The notes beneath the pieces are model-generated. The model ran no database searches. It saw only the letters and a program-made list of their open reading frames with translations, and was not told where the DNA came from. This document shows, piece after piece, positions 39,841 through 46,752 of a stretch of DNA of 46,752 nucleotides. Origin of the DNA: Rudanella paleaurantiibacter (lineage in GTDB: Bacteria; Bacteroidota; Bacteroidia; Cytophagales; Spirosomataceae); assembly GCF_009184635.1 (NCBI RefSeq), contig NZ_WELI01000019.1, positions 1 to 46,752 of the forward strand, given 5' to 3'. Numbering within the stretch: position 1 is the first letter of the stretch; every line of letters starts with the position of its first letter. The translations under genes were made by a program, and so were the position numbers.

Positions 39841-42800
39841 ATGACTACCAATTACGATAAACTAATTGCTGTTCTGAAGGAAGTATTCATGCTCGATAAG
39901 GCCGAACTCGACTTTGGCATCTATCGGATCATGAACCAGAAACGCGCCGATATTACGCAGTTTCTTCAGCAGGACTTAGTACCCCAGGTAAAAACGATTC
40001 TGGCCCAAAACGGCTCCGGCGACCGCAAGGCCCTCGAAAAAGGACTTGACGATGCTGTGAAGCAGGCGCAGGCACTCGGCATGGAGCCGGACGCGGTGCC
40101 GAAAGTGAAGGAACTACGGGCGCAACTGGCCGATATTCCCGACCTGACGGCGCTGGAAAACGACGTGTTTTCGGGACTGGCCCAATTCTTCAAACGGTAC
40201 TTCGACAACGGCGATTTCATTTCCATGCGCCGGTACAAGCGCGATGTGTACGCCATTCCCTACGAGGGCGAGGAAGTGAAGCTGCATTGGGCCAACGCCG
40301 ATCAGTACTACATCAAAACCGCCGAGTACCTGAAACACTACCGGTTTCGGCTCGACGACACCCACCACGTATCGTTCGACCTGCTGGAGGCCAGTACCGA
40401 GCAGAACAACAACAAGGCTCAGGGCGACAAAGAACGCCGGTTTGCCCTCTGCCACGACCGGCCACTCGAAGTAATCGGCGATACGCTGCACATCTATTTT
40501 ACCTACGAACCGACCGACAAGAAACGCAAACAAGACGAGCTGCTGACCGAAGCCGCCGACCAACTGAAGCCGCTGATTCCGGCCGATTTTCTTTCCTTAC
40601 TGGCCCTTAGCCCAACCGAAAAGAACAAGAACCGGACCCTGCTAGAGAAGCACCTGCGCGACTATACGGCCCGCAATACCTTCGACTACTTCATCCACAA
40701 AGACCTCGGCGGTTTTCTGCGCCGGGAACTGGACTTCTACATCAAAAACGAGGTGTTGTTTCTGGACGACCTCGACACCGTGGACGACCGGCAGGTGTTA
40801 GCGCAGTTGGCCAAGGTGCGGGCCTTGCGGCAGATTGGCGAGAAGATCATTCAGTTTCTGGCCCAGTTAGAAGACTTTCAGAAGCGGCTGTGGCTGAAAA
40901 AGAAGCTGGTAGTAGACAGTCAATACTGCATCACGCTCGACCGAGTACCTGAATCGTTCTATGACGAAATAGCGCAGAACGAAGCGCAGGCCGACGAGTG
41001 GGTACGTTTGTTTGCCATTGATGAACTACCTCCAGATGTTGTGGTTGGTGTGGGTTACAGTCGTCCTCTAACTATAGACTTTCTAAAACAGCATCAATAT
41101 CTTGTACTTGATACGGGCTTCTTTACGGAGGAGTTCAAGTCAAAACTCATTGTAGAAATAACCGATTTTGAAAAACATATAGATGGGTTGATTATAAATT
41201 CTGAAAACTTTCAAGCATTACGTTTCCTACAGGAGCGCTATTACGAACAGATAAGATGCGTATATGTTGATCCACCATATAATGCTGCAGCGAGCGAAAT
41301 AATGTACAAAAACGAGTTTAAACATTCGTCGTGGTTGTCAATGATTGTCGACAGAGTGGAACAGTCTAAGCACTTGATGAGTGAGCAAGCAATTTTTTGT
41401 ATAACAATTGATGATTACGAGTATCATCGGCTTCAGTACATGTTGGGAGAAGTGTTTGGGGAAGAAAATTACTTGGCAACTGCTCTCATTAGAAATAATC
41501 CTTCGGGGCGCTCCACTGTAAAGGGGTTTGCTGTGAATCATGAGTATGCAGCTTTTTTCGCAAAATCAGATAAGTTAACTGAAGTCGGTCGCTTACCACA
41601 CTCAGAACAGCAGATAGAGCGGTATGATGAAGTGGACCAGAACGGTGTCCCGTTTGAATGGGAGAACTTCAGAAAAAGTAGCGCTGATTCAAATAGATAT
41701 GATCGGCCTAAACAGTTCTTTCCAATTTATTTCAATAAGAACACAGAAGCTATTCGGGTTCCTGATATGCGCTGGTCAGACTTGCAAAATTCATGGGTCA
41801 TTAATGAACAGGTTACAGAGTCAGAGATACCAATTTATCCAATTAATAGTTCTGGTAATCAGAAAGTTTGGCAGTATGGAGTTGATAGAGTACGTGCTGA
41901 TCTAACAGAATTCAAAGTTAAATTGCAGGGTGATTCGTATGAAGTTTATAAAAAGAAACGTATAAATTTAAGTGGCATACTGCCTCGAACATGGTGGGAT
42001 AACCCGCTTTATTCAGCACGTGATAACGGAACTGCAGCTATAACAGATATTTTTGGCGATAAGCAGGCGTTTAGTTTCCCAAAATCGGTTCATGCCGTAA
42101 GTGATTCGTTGAAAGTTTCTGGGGTTGGTAAAGAATCAATAATCCTTGACTATTTCGCCGGTTCGGGTACAACAGGGCACGCGGTTATCAACTTAAACCG
42201 CGAAGATGAGGGCAAGCGTAAATATATTCTGGTCGAGATGGGCGAGTATTTCGATACCGTCACGAAGCCGCGTATCCAGAAAGTCATTTACTCGAAAGAC
42301 TGGCGCGACGGCAAGCCTCTTGGCAGGCAGGGCATCAGCCACTGCTTCAAATACCTGCGGCTCGAAAGCTACGAAGACACGCTCAACAACCTTAGCCTGG
42401 CCCGCACTGCTCAACAGGAACTGGCACTCGGTGGTTCGGCCCAGTTCCGCGAAGGGTATTTGCTCCGCTATATGCTCGATGTGGAAAGCCGGTCGTCGCT
42501 GTTTGATGTGGCTCGCTTCCGAAACCCCTTCGCCTGCTACATCGACGTAACTCGGCAGAACGAACGTACCCCCACCCGCGTCGATCTGGTCGAAACCTTC
42601 AACTACCTCATCGGCTTAGTCGTCGAGGGCCAGTATACCAGCGGGCCACACATCCGCGTTGTTACGGGGCAAACGCTCGGCGGAGTAAAGACGCTGATCA
42701 TCTGGCGCAACCAGGACGAGGTCGATAATGCGGCCCTGAACGAATGGCTGCAAAAAAGCGGCTATAACCCACGCGACCGCGAGTTCGACCGCATCTACGT

Positions 42801-42894
42801 CAACGGCGACAACCACCTGGAGAATCTCCGGCGCGACGACGAGACATGGAAGGTTACACTCATTGAGGAGGAATTCAGCAAACGAATGGGGTAG
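39841..42894 (+). CDS. adenine-specific DNA methyltransferase (type III Mod-like)
   Basis: This 1017-residue methyltransferase has motif IV VYVDPPYN at about 475-482 and motif I DYFAGSGTTGHAV at about 770-782. DPPY-first order is the beta-type circular arrangement used by type III Mod and related enzymes. The N-terminal 450 residues are helical and not catalytic. Between the two motifs lies the expected target-recognition region. Base composition falls there: hand counts are 24/60 GC at 41401-41460 and 22/60 at 41881-41940, against 33/60 at 42361-42420. It is followed after 23 bases by the ATPase gene. The partner restriction subunit is probably the Res-like helicase at 44700. Confidence 0.88.
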   Translation: MTTNYDKLIAVLKEVFMLDKAELDFGIYRIMNQKRADITQFLQQDLVPQVKTILAQNGSGDRKALEKGLDDAVKQAQALGMEPDAVPKVKELRAQLADIPDLTALENDVFSGLAQFFKRYFDNGDFISMRRYKRDVYAIPYEGEEVKLHWANADQYYIKTAEYLKHYRFRLDDTHHVSFDLLEASTEQNNNKAQGDKERRFALCHDRPLEVIGDTLHIYFTYEPTDKKRKQDELLTEAADQLKPLIPADFLSLLALSPTEKNKNRTLLEKHLRDYTARNTFDYFIHKDLGGFLRRELDFYIKNEVLFLDDLDTVDDRQVLAQLAKVRALRQIGEKIIQFLAQLEDFQKRLWLKKKLVVDSQYCITLDRVPESFYDEIAQNEAQADEWVRLFAIDELPPDVVVGVGYSRPLTIDFLKQHQYLVLDTGFFTEEFKSKLIVEITDFEKHIDGLIINSENFQALRFLQERYYEQIRCVYVDPPYNAAASEIMYKNEFKHSSWLSMIVDRVEQSKHLMSEQAIFCITIDDYEYHRLQYMLGEVFGEENYLATALIRNNPSGRSTVKGFAVNHEYAAFFAKSDKLTEVGRLPHSEQQIERYDEVDQNGVPFEWENFRKSSADSNRYDRPKQFFPIYFNKNTEAIRVPDMRWSDLQNSWVINEQVTESEIPIYPINSSGNQKVWQYGVDRVRADLTEFKVKLQGDSYEVYKKKRINLSGILPRTWWDNPLYSARDNGTAAITDIFGDKQAFSFPKSVHAVSDSLKVSGVGKESIILDYFAGSGTTGHAVINLNREDEGKRKYILVEMGEYFDTVTKPRIQKVIYSKDWRDGKPLGRQGISHCFKYLRLESYEDTLNNLSLARTAQQELALGGSAQFREGYLLRYMLDVESRSSLFDVARFRNPFACYIDVTRQNERTPTRVDLVETFNYLIGLVVEGQYTSGPHIRVVTGQTLGGVKTLIIWRNQDEVDNAALNEWLQKSGYNPRDREFDRIYVNGDNHLENLRRDDETWKVTLIEEEFSKRMG

Positions 42895-42917
42895 GGTAAG
42901 AAAACGTAACTTTGAGT

Positions 42918-44030
42918 ATGGACAAGCAGCACCTTTTAAGATCGATCGAAGTTAGCGGGTTCCGATCAATCAGGGATCTCAAACTATCTGTCAGCAGCTT
43001 AAATGTTCTGATTGGACAAAATGGCGCGGGCAAGTCGAACTTCATCGAGTTATTCCGATTTTTAAATGAGATTATCAATCAACGTTTGCAGGTTTACACA
43101 GGTGTAAAAAACGGGGCAGAGAAATTGTTGCACTACGGAAGTAAGGAAACCAAAGAAATTAAGATTAATCTTCACTTCCCCCCCAATCATTATTACATCA
43201 CGCTAATCCCGGCAGGGGAGGATAGATTACTCATCGAAGATGAGAAGGCGTTTTACGATACCAGTTGGTATGCTAATGCATACTCCTACAAAACAATTAC
43301 CTCAGGTAGCTCTGAATCAAAACTTCAGCAATACGCTAAAGCAAATCAGGGTATTAGTCAATACGTCGTCAACGTGCTTAGTTCCTGGCGTGTTTATCAC
43401 TTCCACGATACCAGCGCCGAGGCCCCGGTCAAGAAGCTCGCCGACCTCAATGACGTAACGTACCTGCGGCCCGATGCCGGCAACCTGGCGGCCTTCCTGT
43501 ACTATTTGCAACAAAAGTCGCCCCTGCATTACGACCGCATCGTCAGCACGATTCAGTTGGTGCTGCCGTTTTTCAAGGATTTTGCGCTGCGTCCCAATCC
43601 GTACAACGAACAGAAAATTCTGCTAGAGTGGCAGGATACCGGTTCAGATATGCGCTTCAACGCGGGCGATCTGTCCGACGGATCGTTGCGGTTCATCTGT
43701 CTGGCCACGTTGCTGCTGCAACCCAATCTACCCAGCCTGATCCTGCTCGACGAACCCGAACTGGGTCTGCACCCCACGGCCCTGGCCTTGCTGGCCGGGC
43801 TACTCAAAAAAGCCGCATCGCGTACTCAGGTCATCGTCTCCACGCAAAGCGTCAACCTGGTCAACGCCTTCTCGCCCGACGACATCATCGTCGTGGACCG
43901 CGAAAACGCGGACGGCCGCCCCGGAAGTTCCACGTTCCGCCGGCTACAGACCGAGGAACTGGCCACCTGGCTCACCGAGTACAGCCTGGGCGACTTGTGG
44001 GAGAAAAACGTAATCGGCGGAACCCCATGA
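42918..44030 (+). CDS. OLD-like AAA ATPase
   Basis: ATG 42918 (MDKQHLLRSIEVSGFRSIRD) gives 370 residues; an upstream TTG frame adds two. Walker A IGQNGAGKSN is at about 32-41, and the ABC-type Walker B/signature LILLDEPELGLHP at about 274-286 is followed by the H-loop region IVSTQSVNLVNAF. This is the RecF/OLD-type ATPase layout that commonly pairs with a Toprim- or DUF4276-type partner. Its stop overlaps the DUF4276 start as ATGA. GC content changes within the gene (19/60 at 43141-43200, 39/60 at 43441-43500), so it looks mosaic. Likely a regulatory or effector module of the methyltransferase island. Confidence 0.85.
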   Translation: MDKQHLLRSIEVSGFRSIRDLKLSVSSLNVLIGQNGAGKSNFIELFRFLNEIINQRLQVYTGVKNGAEKLLHYGSKETKEIKINLHFPPNHYYITLIPAGEDRLLIEDEKAFYDTSWYANAYSYKTITSGSSESKLQQYAKANQGISQYVVNVLSSWRVYHFHDTSAEAPVKKLADLNDVTYLRPDAGNLAAFLYYLQQKSPLHYDRIVSTIQLVLPFFKDFALRPNPYNEQKILLEWQDTGSDMRFNAGDLSDGSLRFICLATLLLQPNLPSLILLDEPELGLHPTALALLAGLLKKAASRTQVIVSTQSVNLVNAFSPDDIIVVDRENADGRPGSSTFRRLQTEELATWLTEYSLGDLWEKNVIGGTP

Positions 44031-44695
44031 TTCGATTGAACATCACCGCCGAGGGCCATGCCGAAGAACAGTTTGTCAATCAGTTGCTGCGTCCCCATTT
44101 GCTTCCGCTGGGCATCTACGCCGACGTACGCCGACTGCGAACCAGCAAAGGGCACCGGGGAGGCTACACCAGTTTTGGCAAAGCCGAGTTCGACATCCGA
44201 CAGTGGCTTCGCGAAGATCCCACCGCCTGGCACACCACGCTGATTGACCTGTATGGCTTAGATAGCGGGTTTCCAGCCTATGAGGAGGCCCGGTTGCTGC
44301 GGCCGTATGCGCGTGTCACCCTGCTCGAACAGGCCTTTGGTGAACGTATTGATCACCACCGGTTCATTCCGTATCTGCAACTGCACGAGTTTGAAGCCCT
44401 GCTGTTCGCCGATCCGGCCCATACCGAAAGCTGGCTTCAGCTCGACCATCCTAAACTGGTAGCCGGTAGTTTAACCGCAATACGGCAAGGGTATCAAACC
44501 CCCGAAGAGATTAACGATAGCCCGTTAACGGCTCCGTCGAAGCGCATTTTGTCGCTCTGTCCCGGTTACGATAAAGTGGCCGACGGAATCTTAATTCTTA
44601 AAGAAATCACCCTGCCCGTTCTCCGACGCGAATGTCCTCATTTCAATGAGTGGCTGACGCGGCTGGAAGGGTTGGCTCAACCCCGTACTGACTAA
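44027..44695 (+). CDS. DUF4276 protein, partner of the OLD-like ATPase
   Basis: ATG 44027 overlaps the ATPase stop (ATGA) and gives 222 residues. The start MIRLNITAEGHAEEQFVNQL has the strand and E-G-x-x-E signature of the DUF4276 family, whose fold has been likened to Toprim nucleases. HEFEALLFADP and LLFEQAFGERIDHHRFIPYL-type segments follow. The pair with an AAA ATPase is typical and may act as a nuclease triggered by the ATPase. It precedes the Res-like helicase by 4 bases, so all five genes seem to be one operon. Confidence 0.82.
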   Translation: MIRLNITAEGHAEEQFVNQLLRPHLLPLGIYADVRRLRTSKGHRGGYTSFGKAEFDIRQWLREDPTAWHTTLIDLYGLDSGFPAYEEARLLRPYARVTLLEQAFGERIDHHRFIPYLQLHEFEALLFADPAHTESWLQLDHPKLVAGSLTAIRQGYQTPEEINDSPLTAPSKRILSLCPGYDKVADGILILKEITLPVLRRECPHFNEWLTRLEGLAQPRTD

Positions 44696-44699
44696 CAGA

Positions 44700-46691
44700 A
44701 TGCCCCGCCTTTCGCAAGCTCTGCTGCTCAACCAATACATCCTGCACCAATTCGGTGTCAAAGACCTACAAGCCCTGTCCGAGAACCTGCGCGACGCAGC
44801 CTACGAGGGCTACGACGAAAACCACGTCAGCCATTTTCACCGGCAGTTGGTGCAACGCTTCTACGCCAACACAAACCTGCCCGAATCGCTGCTGTTCGAG
44901 TACGATCAGAACATTGTCTCGCACACCCTGCGTATCAGCCAGTCGCGTCCTCATCCGGTGCGCTGGAAGTATTTTCAGTACGTGGCCCTGCTGTTCACCG
45001 AAATCTTTCTGGACCGATACTTCCGCGATGCCGACGCGCTCCTGACCGACATCAACCGGTTTTGGGAAGAACGATTCGACCGCTCTACAGGCGTTAATAA
45101 ATACACCGACGTATCCGAACTAACCAAACTGGCTTTCTGGAATGCCACCGGGTCGGGCAAAACCCTGCTGATGCACGTCAATATTCTGCAATATCAGTAC
45201 TATTTGAAAAAGCATGGCAGAGAGAAAAGCTTGAACCGGATTATCGTGCTAACCCCAAACGACGGGCTATCACGGCAGCACCTGGCTGAGTTTGGGCAGT
45301 CGGGGCTTGATGCCGAACTGTTTTCCAAAACGGGTGGTGCGCTGTACGTCGGGCAAAAGATTGAAATCATCGACATCAGCAAGTTTCGCGAAACGGGTGG
45401 CGAAAAGACGGTGGCCATTGAAGCGTTTGAGGGCAACAACCTGGTCTTGATTGACGAAGGCCACCGGGGCAGTGGGGGTGAAGTCTGGAAAGACTACCGA
45501 AACCGCCTGAGCGCCGAAGGCTTTTCCTTTGAGTACTCGGCCACCTTTGGGCAGGCCGTTAATGCCCAGACGGGCAAAAAACAGCGTGACCTGCTGAACG
45601 AATACGGCCGCAGCATCTTGTTCGATTACTCGTACCGGTATTTTTACGCCGACGGATACGGCAAAGATTACCACATTCTGAACTTAGCGGAAGGCCGCCC
45701 CGCCAATACCCAGTCCAACGACTTCACAACGCGCTACCTGACCGCCTGCCTGCTCACGTTCTTTGAGCAGTTGCTGCTCTACCGCAATGACCGGGCCGGT
45801 GCCACCGCCTTCGGCATCGAAAAGCCCTTAGCTATTTTTGTGGGCAGTAAAGTAACGGCGGTTCGTACCGACGGCGGCAGGAAGGTATCAGATGTGGTGG
45901 AGGTGCTGCTATTCCTGGCCGATTTTGTGAAGCATGGCGACCGTAGCCGACGCGATATTGACCTGCTACTGGTCGGGCAGGATGGCCTGATCGACAAGGC
46001 AGGCCGGTCTATCTTCAGTAACAGTTTCCGTTACCTTCGCCAGCAGGGGTTCAGTAGTGACCAATTGTTTACGCAATTGCTGACCGACGTGTTCAACAGT
46101 TCGTCGGCCAACGCCCTGCTGCACATAGATAACCTGAAAGGGCAGGACGGTGAAATTGGCCTGCGGCTGGGCAATGCCGATTACTTCGGCGTTATCAACG
46201 TCGGCGACGATACGGCCCTGCTCAAACTCTGCGAAGAGGTCGGCTTGCTGACCGACGAAAAGGAGTTTTCGGCCTCACTGTTTCGGTCCATCAACGCGCC
46301 TGGTTCGCCGGTCAATCTGCTAATCGGCTCCAAGAAGTTCTCGGAGGGCTGGAGTAGCTGGCGGGTCAGCACAATGGGCTTGCTGAACATTGGACGGGGT
46401 GAAGGCTCCGAAATCATTCAGTTGTTTGGCCGGGGGGTACGCTTAAAGGGATATGGGTTTTCACTCAAACGAAGCACCCAACTTGACGCCAGTATCCGGC
46501 CGGCATCTATTGCTGACCACTTGACCCGGCTGGAAACCCTAAACATCTTCGGCATACGAGCCGACTACATGGATCGTTTCAAGGAGTACCTGGAAGGGGA
46601 GGGACTAAAAAACGGCGATGAGGAGGAGGTTTTTCTTACAAATGTCCGGAAAACGGCGTTAGTAAACTACGCTTTTAGTTTTGAGGCATAA
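44700..46691 (+). CDS. type III Res-like helicase, probably truncated at its C-terminus
   Basis: The 663-residue frame has a TGSGKT Walker A at about 150-155 (NATGSGKT), DEGH at about 252-255, and the helicase motif VI segment IIQLFGRGVRLKGYG at about 571-585. It stops at 46691 with KTALVNYAFSFEA and TAA. Type III Res subunits normally continue for some 250-350 residues with a PD-(D/E)XK nuclease, which is absent here. The following 61 bases at the window edge hold no obvious continuation in frame. The nuclease end has therefore probably been lost to an insertion, deletion or frameshift, unless the nuclease function is supplied by the DUF4276 partner. Confidence 0.8.
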   Translation: MPRLSQALLLNQYILHQFGVKDLQALSENLRDAAYEGYDENHVSHFHRQLVQRFYANTNLPESLLFEYDQNIVSHTLRISQSRPHPVRWKYFQYVALLFTEIFLDRYFRDADALLTDINRFWEERFDRSTGVNKYTDVSELTKLAFWNATGSGKTLLMHVNILQYQYYLKKHGREKSLNRIIVLTPNDGLSRQHLAEFGQSGLDAELFSKTGGALYVGQKIEIIDISKFRETGGEKTVAIEAFEGNNLVLIDEGHRGSGGEVWKDYRNRLSAEGFSFEYSATFGQAVNAQTGKKQRDLLNEYGRSILFDYSYRYFYADGYGKDYHILNLAEGRPANTQSNDFTTRYLTACLLTFFEQLLLYRNDRAGATAFGIEKPLAIFVGSKVTAVRTDGGRKVSDVVEVLLFLADFVKHGDRSRRDIDLLLVGQDGLIDKAGRSIFSNSFRYLRQQGFSSDQLFTQLLTDVFNSSSANALLHIDNLKGQDGEIGLRLGNADYFGVINVGDDTALLKLCEEVGLLTDEKEFSASLFRSINAPGSPVNLLIGSKKFSEGWSSWRVSTMGLLNIGRGEGSEIIQLFGRGVRLKGYGFSLKRSTQLDASIRPASIADHLTRLETLNIFGIRADYMDRFKEYLEGEGLKNGDEEEVFLTNVRKTALVNYAFSFEA

Positions 46692-46752
46692 TTTATACAC
46701 TGTTCTATACGAAATTTCCAGTTGCCTTGAAATAGGGTTCTTCTGGTCCGCC

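Noticed and set aside
36834-42894. Classical DISARM locus
   Set aside because: Only the SNF2 helicase and a methyltransferase are present; no DrmA, DrmB or DrmC-like gene was seen, and the remaining genes belong to other families.
43628-44695. Plus-strand 355-codon frame starting inside the ATPase gene
   Set aside because: Only its last 222 codons, from ATG 44027, form the DUF4276 protein. The earlier part is an arginine/histidine-rich out-of-frame shadow of the ATPase gene.
1-46752. CRISPR array, tRNA or rRNA genes
   Set aside because: No regularly spaced repeats, cloverleaf with a CCA end, or rRNA-like stretches were found on either strand by eye. The only tandem repeat is the two-copy 24-bp unit at 34634.

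Overview
The window looks like part of a conjugative element (plasmid or integrative conjugative element) from a Bacteroidetes bacterium, probably a Spirosoma-like member of the Cytophagales. The evidence is a Bacteroidetes-type transfer operon (TraE, TraF, TraG, TraJ, TraK, TraN, TraM), a Bacteroidetes MobA/MobB/coupling-protein module, starts without strong Shine-Dalgarno sequences, and many Bacteroidetes-type accessory families. The genus is an inference from protein style. I cannot tell from the sequence whether the element is integrated.

Layout. 1-3772: small accessory genes, mostly on the minus strand (lone histidine-kinase-like helical protein, HEPN-like protein, a decayed RecE-like exonuclease, DUF3846-like protein, unknowns). 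4042-5561: ParA and two small partners. 5768-14956: the transfer operon on the plus strand, ending with two unusual envelope genes. 15051-19474: an AT-rich six-gene plus-strand operon of ThsB-like TIR, SLOG-like, deoxyribosyltransferase-like/TPR, membrane-anchored TIR-like, patatin phospholipase and TIR genes. It has no cGAS-like cyclase and is the best candidate for an undescribed defence system. 19483-23292: a minus-strand, translationally coupled operon (nucleotidyltransferase-Toprim fusion, 57-residue membrane protein, DEDDh exonuclease, frameshifted ParB-like gene, lipoprotein). 23496-27419: plus-strand DUF3761/TPR and TerB/PH-like proteins, then an AbiEi/AbiEii-type toxin-antitoxin pair. 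27506-30448: a minus-strand pair, a nuclease-IrrE protease fusion and a DUF6035/CoiA-like nuclease. 30678-34484: coupling protein, relaxase and relaxosome accessory protein, with an oriT candidate upstream. 34775-36532: small DNA-binding-like protein and ArdC-type antirestriction protein. 36834-46691: a second defence island with a SNF2 helicase, beta-order DNA methyltransferase, OLD-like ATPase, DUF4276 protein and type III Res-like helicase that probably lost its C-terminus.

How it works together. The ParA, tra and mob modules move the element, ArdC and the Toprim/exonuclease operon probably protect and process incoming DNA, and at least three defence-like cargo loci (TIR/SLOG/patatin, AbiE, methyltransferase-helicase) sit between backbone modules. 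The cargo shows sharp base-composition steps. Hand counts on single 60-base lines give 35/60 GC in the last envelope gene of the tra operon against 15/60 in the SLOG gene. There are also steps inside the methyltransferase and the ATPase genes, which point to mosaic exchange. An AT-rich inverted-repeat/decamer motif recurs upstream of four minus-strand backbone transcription units and may be a shared promoter-operator element.
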